DNA of 24,277 nt, from contig QYQC01000213.1 in assembly GCA_007280315.1 (NCBI GenBank), forward strand, positions 1 to 24,277, written 5' to 3'. This DNA is from Betaproteobacteria bacterium (lineage in GTDB: Bacteria; Pseudomonadota; Gammaproteobacteria; Burkholderiales; SG8-39). The notes beneath the pieces are model-generated. The model was not told the origin of the DNA and did not search any database. It saw only the letters and a list, made by a program, of their open reading frames with translations. Made by a program: the position numbers and the translations under genes. Shown piece by piece: positions 1 to 7,250 of this stretch (the first letter of the stretch is position 1; every line of letters begins with the position of its first letter).

Positions 1-911
1 GGATCCCAGTACGAGCCCCAGATCAACTTGATCACGTTCCAGTCCGAGCCGCGGAAATCGCCCTCGAGCTCCTGGATGAGCTTTCCGTTGCCGCGCACCG
101 GGCCGTCCAACCGCTGCAGGTTGCAGTTGATCACGAACACCAGGTTATCGAGTTTTTCCCGCGCCGCCATGGATATGGCGCCCAGCGATTCGGGCTCGTC
201 GGTTTCGCCGTCGCCGAGAAACGCCCATACCTTGCGCTTCTCGGTGTTGGCGAGGCCGCGCGCATGCAGGTATTTCAGGTAGCGCGCCTGGTAGATCGCC
301 TGAATCGGACCAAGACCCATGGACACCGTCGGAAACTGCCAGAAGTCGGGCATCAGCCAGGGGTGCGGATAGGAGGTGACGCCCTTGCCGTCCACGTCGC
401 GGCGGAAATTGACAAGTTGCTCCTGCGTGAGCCGCCCCTCGAGCAGGGCGCGCGCGTAGATCCCCGGCGCCGAATGACCCTGGAAATAGACCAGATCGCC
501 GCCGTGATCGGCGCTGGGGGCGTGCCAGAAATGGTTCTGGCCAATGCCGAACAGCGTACCCACCGAGGCAAAGCTGGCAATATGGCCGCCGAGATCGCCC
601 TCGACGCTGTTTGCCTTGGCCACCATGATCATCGCATTCCAGCGACAATAGGCGCGGATGCGGTCCTCTAGCGCCGCGTCGCCGGGCGAGCGCTCCTCCA
701 TGTGCGGCGGGATCGTATTGAGGTAGGCGGTCTGCGCCTTGTACGGCAGATAGCCGCCGGAGCGGCGCGCCTTGTCTATCAGTTTTTCCAGCAGAAAATG
801 GGCGCGCTCGGCGCCCTCGCGCTCCAGCACCGCTTCGAGCGCGTCCAGCCATTCACCTGTCTCCAGGGAATCCGAATCGTTGGCGGCGGGAAGATCGGGA
901 ACAGCTGACAT
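1..911 (-). CDS. aceE: Pyruvate dehydrogenase E1 component, N-terminal part (runs off the left edge)
   Basis: This is the thiamine-diphosphate-dependent E1 subunit of the pyruvate dehydrogenase complex, which decarboxylates pyruvate and acetylates the E2 lipoyl domains in the cytoplasm. About 303 codons are present, against nearly 890 in full-length homodimeric E1. The frame opens MSAVPDLPAANDSDS and is uninterrupted to the window edge. Recognisable stretches are YLNTIPPHMEER, RWNAMIMVAKAN, GGHIASFASVGTLFGIGQNH and the ThDP-binding signature GDGETDEPES followed by INCNLQRLDGPVRGNGK. The last residues seen (GSDWNVIKLIWGSYWD) match the family. The start at 911 is preceded by AAGGAG a few bases upstream. 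The gene is truncated only by the window; aceF and lpd would be expected beyond the left edge. The homodimeric E1 type is usual in beta- and gammaproteobacteria. Confidence 0.96.
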   Translation of the reverse strand, partial: MSAVPDLPAANDSDSLETGEWLDALEAVLEREGAERAHFLLEKLIDKARRSGGYLPYKAQTAYLNTIPPHMEERSPGDAALEDRIRAYCRWNAMIMVAKANSVEGDLGGHIASFASVGTLFGIGQNHFWHAPSADHGGDLVYFQGHSAPGIYARALLEGRLTQEQLVNFRRDVDGKGVTSYPHPWLMPDFWQFPTVSMGLGPIQAIYQARYLKYLHARGLANTEKRKVWAFLGDGETDEPESLGAISMAAREKLDNLVFVINCNLQRLDGPVRGNGKLIQELEGDFRGSDWNVIKLIWGSYWD

Positions 912-1033
912 GGCAACTCCTTCTAGGCTGCGGCGACGGATGTTCCTGTTAGCGGTCGGATAGCGCGGGAAGATTTCGCGGATGTGCCGCAGCTAAGCCG
1001 CTTTAGTTTCGAATCGCGGATTTCAGGGAGGCC

Positions 1034-1039
1034 ATTATA
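1034..1039 (-). promoter_or_regulatory. Predicted -10 element of the aceE promoter
   Basis: The minus strand reads TATAAT exactly. This places transcription start near 1027 and gives aceE a leader of about 115 nt. The -35 region 16-18 bases upstream (around TGCAGT) is a poor match to consensus, so the promoter may need an activator. I see no clear PdhR-like palindrome. Confidence 0.45.
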
Positions 1040-1107
1040 CAGGGAGCGTAGAGCCAACTGCACCGCAGTCGCAGGAATTGCCGCGACGCTGCACCGGCGC
1101 TTAGGCG

Positions 1108-1135
1108 AAAAAAAGGCCGGGGCGAAAGCCCCGGC
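1108..1135 (-). terminator. Rho-independent terminator of the putative small RNA
   Basis: The stem is GCCGGGGC/GCCCCGGC (1116-1123 with 1128-1135), with a four-base loop and no mismatch. On the minus strand it is followed by T7 (1114-1108). No annotated gene to the right is on the minus strand, so the terminator implies a short minus-strand transcript ending here. Confidence 0.75.
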
Positions 1136-1190
1136 ACAAGGGAGGAACACAAATGAACGGAAGCTTCGTGCGCTGGCACTCAGCCTCCGT
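1108..1190 (-). ncRNA. Putative small regulatory RNA with exposed anti-Shine-Dalgarno sequence
   Basis: Read on the minus strand, the segment is a compact three-part RNA. The 5' hairpin (1190-1157) pairs ACGGAGGCU with AGCUUCCGU over nine pairs including one G-U. It then has a symmetric GA/GA internal loop, a four-pair GUGC/GCAC stem and a CAGC loop. A single-stranded linker containing UUCCUCCCUUGU follows, able to pair with ribosome-binding sites. The 3' end is a perfect eight-pair hairpin with a UUUC loop followed by seven U. Polarity is supported because the G-U pair and tandem GA would be an A-C mismatch and UC/UC on the other strand, and only the minus strand has a U tract. A TACACT -10-like hexamer (1201-1196) puts the start at about 1190, although the -35 is weak. 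I cannot assign a known RNA family. Confidence 0.5.
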
Positions 1191-1298
1191 AAATCAGTGT
1201 AGATGGCACTGTGGCTGGTTCATATAGGGGCAAACCCTAAGCGGCTTGGACGGAACTCATTTTCGCCCGGCCTCCTGACGGAAAAGCCGCCGCCGTCG

Positions 1299-1330
1299 CC
1301 TCCCGCGGCTCTACCGTGGTTCCGCGGAGG
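1299..1330 (+). other. Stem-loop covering a GGAGG just upstream of the FixL-like kinase
   Basis: CCTCC-(C)-GCGG (1299-1308) pairs with CCGC-GGAGG (1322-1330). This gives nine pairs with one bulged C and a 13-base loop. The 3' arm contains the only strong purine-rich ribosome-site candidate before the kinase, although it is about 15 bases from the GTG at 1346, longer than usual. It could be a leader structure or only a GC-rich coincidence. Confidence 0.3.
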
Positions 1331-1345
1331 TAGCCTGGCAGAGTC

Positions 1346-3757
1346 GTGCTAGCATTATCGGTCCCCAATCCGCGCATACGCGCTCACCTGCCGAAACTCA
1401 TGTTGACCAGAAGCGCCGACCGCACGGCCCATCAATCCCGCCGGAGCTGGCAGTGGATGATGCCGACAGTTGCCGTGGGCGCGTTCATCCTCGCCATGAT
1501 CGCGCTGCTTTGGCTGCTGCAAAAACGCGAATTCGACCAGCAGATGGCGGCGTTGGCGCGCGATGTGCAATGGACCGAGCAGACGCTGCGCCTGCACCTG
1601 CAGAGCGACCAGGAGTTCCTGCAGGAGCTGGCCCGCGAAGTAGCGGATGGCCGCGTCGGTCGCGCCGGATTCGACGACCGCGCGGCGCAGAATCTGTCGA
1701 TCAATCCGCATCTGTCCAGCATCGCCTGGGTGGACACCAGAAATGCCATCCTAGACGCTGTGACACCCGCGAGCGATGAGCAACACCCCGGCGACCCTCT
1801 TGCGCGCGCGGAGCGGGTCCAGGCTTTTGCCGCCGTGCGGAATTCCGACCGACCTGTATACAGCAAGCTATTTGTCAGCCAGCGCGACGGGCCGACGTTC
1901 GAGTCATTCGTACCGATCCGTCGCGGCGCCGAATTTCTGGGCGCGCTGGTGGCGACGTACCCGGTTTCGGGCATGCTGCGTCATCTGGTGCCCGCATGGT
2001 TCTCGGAAAAATACCACCTGAGTTTCACCGGTGCCGATAACCGGTTGCTGGCGGAAAACTCGACCACGCGCCCGCGCGACGCGGGCCTGAACTACAGCCT
2101 AAATTTCGATCCGCCCGGCAATGGCATGCGCTTGAACGTTGCCGCTTTCGGCGCCGAGACCAGCCTCTCCAGAACTCTGCCCATCGTACTGATCATCGGA
2201 CTGTCGCTGCTGGTGATTTGGAGTCTGTGGTCGCTGCGCAGCAATCTTGCGCGGCGCGTCCGCGCCGAGGACGCATTGCGCGCGGAATCGAATTTCCGCA
2301 CGGCGATGGAGGAATCCATGCCTACCGGCATGCAGGCGGTCGACATGCGCGGGCGCATCACTTATGTCAATGCGGCTTTGTGCAAAATGGTCGGCCTTGC
2401 CCCGGAACACCTGATCGGCGCCACCTCACCCTTTCCCTACTGGAGCCAGGAAGATCTGGCTGAACACGAACAGTCGCTGCGCCAGTCCCTGGCCGGTGAG
2501 GCGCCGCGCGGCGGCAGCGAGCTGCGCTTTTGCCGCAGCAATGGGGAGCGTTTCGACGTTCGCGTATACGAGGCACCGCTGGTGGACGCTGACGGCCGGC
2601 AAGCCGGATGGATGGCGTCGATACACGACATCACCGAACAAAGACGCGCGCGCGCCGAACTGGAAACTTCGCACCAGCGCTTCATGACGGTCCTTGACGG
2701 TCTGGACGCAGCGATTTACGTCGCCAGCCTGGAAACCGACGAAATCCTGTTCGCCAACAAGGCATTCAAGAACATCTATGGCTTCGACGCGGTGGGGCGC
2801 GACTGCTGGCAGGTTACCAGCGCATGCCACCCGGATCCGGCGCGATTTATCGCTGCGGCACGCAAGCTGGCGCCGCATCAGACACCGTTCGAACTGCACG
2901 ATGTCGAGCTGCAGAACAGCATTAACGGTCACTGGTACCAGCTGCGCGAGCGCGCCATCCAGTGGGTGGATGGCCGCGTGGTACGCATGGAAATCGCCAC
3001 CGATATCACCGATCGCATGAACATGGAGGAGTTGAACAGCCAGCAGCTCGAACGGCTGCAGCAGACTTCGCGTCTGATCACCATGGGCGAGATGGCCTCC
3101 AGCCTGGCGCATGAGCTGAATCAGCCGCTCGCGGCGATCGCAAATTACAACATGGGTTGCGTCAACCGGTTGCGGACGAACGACTTCAAGCCTGATGAGC
3201 TGCTGGCGGCAATGCAGAAGTCGAGCGCGCAGGCGGAACGCGCCGGAAAAATCATTCGCCGCGTGCGCGATTTCGTCAAGAAGAGCGAGCCCAACCGCAG
3301 CGCCGTGCACATAGCGGAGATCGTCGAAGAGGTCATCGGTTTCGCCGAAATAGAAGCACGCACGGCCGGGGTGCGCATCAGCGTCAGCGTACCGGACGAT
3401 CTACCGGCAGCCTACGCCGACAAAATCATGATCGAGCAGGTGGTGCTCAATCTGGTGAAGAACGGCATCGAGGCCATGCACGATACGCCGCGCCGCGAAC
3501 GCGAGTTGGCCATCAGCGCGCGAGCCAACGGCACCGATTTCCTGGAAGTCAACGTCGCCGACCGCGGCCCCGGCATTGCGACCGAGCAGAGCGAGAGGCT
3601 GTTCGCGCCGTTTTACACGACCAAACCCGAAGGCATGGGCATGGGTCTGAATATTTGCCGCTCCATCGTGGAATTCCACCATGGGCGCCTGTGGACGGTA
3701 GACCGATCGGGCGGCGGCAGCGTGTTCAGCTTCACCCTTCCCCTGATGCCGCGATGA
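1346..3757 (+). CDS. Membrane sensor histidine kinase, FixL/TodS-like, with periplasmic sensor and two PAS domains
   Basis: This is an inner-membrane two-component sensor kinase of about 803 residues. Transmembrane segments near residues 38-58 and 278-297 flank a periplasmic domain of about 215 residues. Two PAS domains follow (about 314-432 and 443-556, each ending in a DIT motif). Next come a dimerisation domain with phospho-acceptor His589 in AHELNQPLAAI and a HATPase domain with LVKNGIEA, DRGPGIA, FYTTKPEG and GMGLNICRSI. The H-box type matches the FixL/TodS/DctB group. I see no FixL-type heme-ligand signature in either PAS domain, so oxygen sensing is not implied. The start is uncertain: the GTG at 1346 gives the longest frame, while the ATG at 1400 would leave both membrane segments intact. 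The stop overlaps the next gene's start (ATGA), so the two are co-translated. Confidence 0.88.
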   Translation: MLALSVPNPRIRAHLPKLMLTRSADRTAHQSRRSWQWMMPTVAVGAFILAMIALLWLLQKREFDQQMAALARDVQWTEQTLRLHLQSDQEFLQELAREVADGRVGRAGFDDRAAQNLSINPHLSSIAWVDTRNAILDAVTPASDEQHPGDPLARAERVQAFAAVRNSDRPVYSKLFVSQRDGPTFESFVPIRRGAEFLGALVATYPVSGMLRHLVPAWFSEKYHLSFTGADNRLLAENSTTRPRDAGLNYSLNFDPPGNGMRLNVAAFGAETSLSRTLPIVLIIGLSLLVIWSLWSLRSNLARRVRAEDALRAESNFRTAMEESMPTGMQAVDMRGRITYVNAALCKMVGLAPEHLIGATSPFPYWSQEDLAEHEQSLRQSLAGEAPRGGSELRFCRSNGERFDVRVYEAPLVDADGRQAGWMASIHDITEQRRARAELETSHQRFMTVLDGLDAAIYVASLETDEILFANKAFKNIYGFDAVGRDCWQVTSACHPDPARFIAAARKLAPHQTPFELHDVELQNSINGHWYQLRERAIQWVDGRVVRMEIATDITDRMNMEELNSQQLERLQQTSRLITMGEMASSLAHELNQPLAAIANYNMGCVNRLRTNDFKPDELLAAMQKSSAQAERAGKIIRRVRDFVKKSEPNRSAVHIAEIVEEVIGFAEIEARTAGVRISVSVPDDLPAAYADKIMIEQVVLNLVKNGIEAMHDTPRRERELAISARANGTDFLEVNVADRGPGIATEQSERLFAPFYTTKPEGMGMGLNICRSIVEFHHGRLWTVDRSGGGSVFSFTLPLMPR

Positions 3758-4359
3758 CCGAACCAAAAGTTCATATCGTCGATGACGACGAGGCAATGCG
3801 CGATTCGCTCAAGTGGCTGCTGGAATCGCGCGGGTTCAGTGTCGCGCTGTATCCAACGGGGGAGGCGTTCATTGCCGCTTTCGACAGCGATTTCTGCGGC
3901 TGCCTGGTGCTCGACGTGCGCATGCCCGGCATGAGCGGATTGCACTTGTACGAGCTACTGCAGACGCGCCACTCGACATTGCCGGTGATATTCATCACCG
4001 GCCACGGCGACGTACCCATGGCGGTGTCGGCGCTGAAGCAGGGTGCCGCCGATTTCATCGAAAAACCGTTCAACGACGAGGACATGCTGCGGCTGATCGA
4101 ATCGTGCATGAAGCAGGACCGGGCTGCCGCCGTTCAACGCGCGGAAAACAGTTCAGTTGCGCGGCGTATCGAGAGCCTGACGCCGCGCGAGCGTGAAGTT
4201 CTGGCCCTGATCGTAGCCGGGAAGCTGAACAAGCAGATCGCCGACGGGCTCGATATCAGCATCAAGACGGTGGAAGTGCACCGCTCGCGCGTAATGGAGA
4301 AAATGGACGCGAACTCTGTCGCCGAACTGGTGCAACTGGTGCTGAAGAATCGCGTCTGA
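3754..4359 (+). CDS. FixJ-family two-component response regulator (receiver plus LuxR-type HTH)
   Basis: This 201-residue transcription factor is the cognate partner of the preceding kinase. The receiver domain opens VHIVDDDEAMRDSL and carries phospho-acceptor Asp54 in VLDVRMPGMSG, with the conserved lysine in FIEKPF. The C-terminal third is a LuxR/GerE helix-turn-helix: LTPREREVLALIVAGKLNKQIA, then ISIKTVEVHRSRVMEKM. I chose the ATG at 3754 over an upstream in-frame start because MTEPKVHIVDDD is the normal receiver beginning and the ATGA overlap with the kinase stop is typical of kinase-regulator pairs. Its targets are unknown. Its position next to aceE could point to carbon metabolism, but that is speculation. 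Confidence 0.93.
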   Translation: MTEPKVHIVDDDEAMRDSLKWLLESRGFSVALYPTGEAFIAAFDSDFCGCLVLDVRMPGMSGLHLYELLQTRHSTLPVIFITGHGDVPMAVSALKQGAADFIEKPFNDEDMLRLIESCMKQDRAAAVQRAENSSVARRIESLTPREREVLALIVAGKLNKQIADGLDISIKTVEVHRSRVMEKMDANSVAELVQLVLKNRV

Positions 4360-4371
4360 TTGCATTGCGTC

Positions 4372-4418
4372 GGCGCCCGGGAATTGGGCGGTCTGTTCCC
4401 GATCGCGGGCGAGGCGCC
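4372..4418 (+). other. Bipartite stem-loop between the FixJ-like gene and prlC
   Basis: GGCGCC (4372-4377) can pair with GGCGCC (4413-4418), and directly inside it CGGGAA (4378-4383) pairs with TTCCCG (4396-4401). No U tract follows, only C8. It may attenuate read-through from the regulator into prlC, or be chance in GC-rich DNA. Confidence 0.3.
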
Positions 4419-4456
4419 CCCCCCATTTACCTCAATCCTCGAAAGAATAAACGAAC

Positions 4457-6496
4457 ATGTCTGAGCTGAACCCGCTATTGGATTTCACCGGCCTGCCGCG
4501 CTTTGCGGCGATCAACGCCGGACACATCGCGCCGGCAGTAGACTGCCTGCTGGCGGAAAATCGCAGGTGCATCGATAGCCTGACCGGGCCGGATACTGCG
4601 CCGACCTGGGCAGCGTTCGTAGCACCGCTGGAGAACGCAAACGAGAGGCTGGCGCGCGCGTGGGGCGTGGTCGGCCACTTGCATGGCGTACTCGATTCGC
4701 CCGAGCTGCGCGCCGCCTACAACGCAAACCAGCCCAGGATCGTGCAGTTCTACACCGAACTGGGGCAGAACCTCGAACTGTTCGACAAGTACAAAGCGCT
4801 CAGGACATCATCCGAATTCGCCGCGCTGTCGCCGGCGCAGCGCAGAATCGTCGACAACGAGATTCGCGATTTCAGGCTGTCCGGCGCGGAGCTGTCGCCA
4901 CGGAAGAAACAGCGCTTCGCCGCAATCTCGGAAGAGCTGGCGCACCTGGCCACCAAATTCTCCGAGAACCTGCTCGATGCCACCAACGCCTATGCGCTGT
5001 ACATCGAGCGGCGGGAGGAGCTGGCCGGCCTGCCCGAGGACGTGATCGAGACTGCGCGCACCGCGGCGGAAAAGGACGGCAAGCCCGGATGGAAATTCAG
5101 CCTGCAGGCGCCCTCCTACGCGCCCTTCATGCAATATGCCGAGCAGCGCGAGCGGCGCCAGCAAATGTACCGCGCATACGTCACACGGGCGAGTGAATCG
5201 GGCAAGCCCGAACTCGACAACACGCGGCTGATCGCGCAGATACTCCGCCTGCACCAGGAGGCGGCGCAGCTCCTCGGTTATGCGAACCATGCCGAAGTTT
5301 CGCTGGTACCGAAAATGGCACAATCGCCGCAGCAGGTTCTCGAATTTCTCGAAGACCTCGCCACCAAGGCTATACCATTCGCAAGAAAAGACTATGCCGA
5401 GCTTGGCGAATTCGCCGCGAGCGAGATGGGTCTGGTGAAGCTCGAGGCCTGGGACCTCGCCTACGCTTCGGAGAAACTGCGCGCCGCGCGCTACGCCTTT
5501 TCCGATCAGGAGGTGAAGCAATATTTTCCAGAAGCCAAGGTGATGCAGGGAATGTTCCGCGTGGTGGAGATGATTTTCGGCATACGTATCGAGCCCGATG
5601 AGACCGAGACCTGGGATGCGGCGGTACGTTTTTTTCGCGTCAATGACGCCGAGGGGAATCTGATCGGCCAGTTCTATCTCGATCCGTACGCGCGCGACAC
5701 CAAGCGCGGCGGCGCCTGGATGGATGAAGCCATTAGCCGCCGCAGGCTGGGCGAACGGCTGCAGCATCCGGTGGCCTACCTCACCTGCAATTTTTCGGCG
5801 CCGGTAGGTGCCAGGCCGGCGCTGTTCACGCACGACGAAGTGCTGACGCTGTTCCACGAATTCGGCCATGGTCTGCACCATCTGCTTACGCGCGTCGATT
5901 ACCTCGGCGTGTCGGGGATCCACGGCGTAGAGTGGGACGCGGTCGAACTGCCGAGCCAGTTCATGGAGAACTTCTGCTGGGAGTGGGAGGTGCTCAGGCA
6001 GATGACGGCGCATGTGGACAGCGGCGAACCCCTGCCACACGCACTGTACGACAAAATGCTCGCGGCGAAAAACTTCCAGAGCGGCATGCAGACGGTGCGG
6101 CAACTGGAATTCGCGCTGTTCGATATGCATCTGCATTTCGATTTCGATGTCGCCGGTGGCAAGACCCCGCAGCAGCTCCTGGACGAGATTCGCAGTAGGG
6201 TGGCGGTGGCGATTCCTCCGGCGTACAACCGGTTCCAGAACAGTTTCTCGCACATATTCGCCGGCGGCTATGGCGCGGGCTACTACAGCTACAAGTGGGC
6301 CGAGGTGCTTTCCGCCGATGCATACGGCCTGTTCGAGGAAACGGGTGTGCTCGACCGCCGCAGCGGCGAGCGCTTTCGCGACGAGATCCTGGCGGTGGGC
6401 GGCAGCCGGCCCGCACTCGAGTCGTTCAGGGCTTTCCGCGGCCGCGAACCAACGGTCGACGCGCTGCTGCGGCAGAGCGGCATGACCGCCGCCTGA
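4457..6496 (+). CDS. prlC: Oligopeptidase A (M3-family zinc metallopeptidase)
   Basis: This cytoplasmic zinc endopeptidase degrades short peptides and cleaved signal peptides. At 679 residues it matches the usual length of OpdA/PrlC. The zinc site is His467-Glu-Phe-Gly-His471 in LTLFHEFGHGLHHLL, and the third ligand lies in the downstream WDAVELPSQFMENF. The C-terminal substrate region FAGGYGAGYYSYKWAEVLSAD is intact and typical. The ATG start gives MSELNPLLDFTGLPRF, the normal family beginning, although the ribosome site (GAAAG) is weak. It follows the FixJ-like gene by about 97 bases and could be partly co-transcribed. Base composition is high GC, like the other backbone genes. Confidence 0.97.
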   Translation: MSELNPLLDFTGLPRFAAINAGHIAPAVDCLLAENRRCIDSLTGPDTAPTWAAFVAPLENANERLARAWGVVGHLHGVLDSPELRAAYNANQPRIVQFYTELGQNLELFDKYKALRTSSEFAALSPAQRRIVDNEIRDFRLSGAELSPRKKQRFAAISEELAHLATKFSENLLDATNAYALYIERREELAGLPEDVIETARTAAEKDGKPGWKFSLQAPSYAPFMQYAEQRERRQQMYRAYVTRASESGKPELDNTRLIAQILRLHQEAAQLLGYANHAEVSLVPKMAQSPQQVLEFLEDLATKAIPFARKDYAELGEFAASEMGLVKLEAWDLAYASEKLRAARYAFSDQEVKQYFPEAKVMQGMFRVVEMIFGIRIEPDETETWDAAVRFFRVNDAEGNLIGQFYLDPYARDTKRGGAWMDEAISRRRLGERLQHPVAYLTCNFSAPVGARPALFTHDEVLTLFHEFGHGLHHLLTRVDYLGVSGIHGVEWDAVELPSQFMENFCWEWEVLRQMTAHVDSGEPLPHALYDKMLAAKNFQSGMQTVRQLEFALFDMHLHFDFDVAGGKTPQQLLDEIRSRVAVAIPPAYNRFQNSFSHIFAGGYGAGYYSYKWAEVLSADAYGLFEETGVLDRRSGERFRDEILAVGGSRPALESFRAFRGREPTVDALLRQSGMTAA

Positions 6497-6604
6497 GCCG
6501 GCTTGGTTCTTCTGACGCTGCCGGGTGTATAGCGGAAATAATCGCCGCTGATCGAGTCATCTGATTGAAAACAGGCGCCAATTGTTTTTGGGTGCCGCTC
6601 CGCT

Positions 6605-6621
6605 GTACAAATAATATGTAC
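6605..6621. promoter_or_regulatory. Dyad GTACA-N7-TGTAC, candidate activator-binding site
   Basis: A perfect five-base inverted repeat with an AT-rich seven-base spacer lies about 115 bases upstream of the sigma-54 promoter at 6721. That is a normal distance for an enhancer-type site bound by an NtrC-family activator. Which protein binds it is unknown. Further downstream (about 6671-6690) are two CTGAT-containing direct repeats about one helical turn apart. Confidence 0.35.
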
Positions 6622-6720
6622 TTCCGCGCGCGAGATTCAACCGCGAGAATGTCGGCCGCCTGGTCGACTTGCTGATTAACAACCTGATAATTAGACGTAA
6701 ATACCCGCCTCGCACATTTT

Positions 6721-6735
6721 TGGCACGGACGTTGC
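6721..6735 (+). promoter_or_regulatory. Sigma-54 promoter (TGGCACG-N4-TTGC)
   Basis: TGGCACGGACGTTGCA matches the -24/-12 consensus (TGGCACG, four bases, TTGCA/T) at every specified position, including the obligatory GG and GC. Start of transcription is expected near 6747, leaving a leader of about 27 nt to the ATG at 6774. It should require RpoN and an enhancer-binding activator. Two candidates are encoded in this window (16565-17983 and NtrC at 22501-23910). Confidence 0.85.
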
Positions 6736-6773
6736 ATTGCTTAGGGCAAGCGTATGCAATCAAGGTGATCGAA

Positions 6774-7235
6774 ATGAACGAGAAGATAAAAATCCTGGTG
6801 GTAGACGATGAAGAAGTGGTGCGCCGCAGCCATATCCGGACCCTGGCGAGCATCCACTGCGACGTTGAGGTGGTCTGGAACGGAGCCGAAGCGTTGCAGG
6901 TGATGGAACAGCGCCCGGCTGATGTAGTGCTGCTCGACCTGCGCATGCCGGGCATGGACGGCATGACCGTTCTCAAGTCGATCAAGGAAAAGTGGCCGGA
7001 AACCGAAGTGGTGATTATCACCGGCTACCCGAACATAGATAGCGCCAAGGAGGCGGTGCGGCTTGGCGCCTATGACTACCTGGCCAAACCGGTAGGACCG
7101 GATGAAGTTATTAACGTGGCGAACGGCGCCATGACGCAGAAGAAATGGGCTCTGCGCCAGGACCGCACGCGACAAAATGAAGGAATCGGTGCATGCACCG
7201 CTTCCACGATGAAGTCCAAAAGTTTCGTATATTGA
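6774..7235 (+). CDS. Single-domain response regulator (CheY-like receiver)
   Basis: This 153-residue cytoplasmic receiver has no DNA-binding output. MNEKIKILVVDDEEVV begins the fold, phospho-acceptor Asp55 lies in VLLDLRMPGMDGM, the conserved Thr in VIITGYPN, and Lys105 in YLAKPVGPDE. A tail of about 35 residues follows with no recognisable domain. I chose the ATG at 6774 over an in-frame start about 35 codons upstream. It has AAGGTGA a few bases before it, begins exactly at the receiver fold, and lies downstream of the sigma-54 promoter. The next gene follows after 15 bases, so the two form a sigma-54-dependent operon. It may act as a phosphorelay intermediate or phosphate sink for the two orphan-style kinases of the cluster (inference). 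Confidence 0.9.
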   Translation: MNEKIKILVVDDEEVVRRSHIRTLASIHCDVEVVWNGAEALQVMEQRPADVVLLDLRMPGMDGMTVLKSIKEKWPETEVVIITGYPNIDSAKEAVRLGAYDYLAKPVGPDEVINVANGAMTQKKWALRQDRTRQNEGIGACTASTMKSKSFVY

Positions 7236-7250
7236 ACCAAGGAGAATGCA

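Larger units (their letters stand above)
912..1345. other. Intergenic region between aceE and the FixL-like kinase
   Basis: This 434-base stretch has no convincing protein gene. From left to right it holds the aceE leader and -10 element, a minus-strand intrinsic terminator with its probable small RNA (1108-1190), and GC-rich DNA with a bulged stem-loop (1299-1330) just before the kinase. Short open frames here have no recognisable features. Confidence 0.6.

Noticed and set aside
1..911. Suspected break in aceE because only out-of-phase frames close within the segment.
   Set aside because: The true frame is open from ATG 911 to the left edge and reads as E1 throughout, so it lacks a stop only because the window ends.
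1153..1227. A 24-codon plus-strand frame (MNGSFVRWHS...) with an excellent GGGAGGA ribosome site.
   Set aside because: The purine-rich site is simply the complement of the CCUCCC linker of the proposed minus-strand RNA, and the peptide has no recognisable features. The RNA structure explains the sequence better.
1346..3757. A true heme-binding FixL oxygen sensor.
   Set aside because: Neither PAS domain shows a recognisable FixL heme-histidine context, and the protein has a large periplasmic domain. The FixL resemblance is in the kinase core and the FixJ-type partner.
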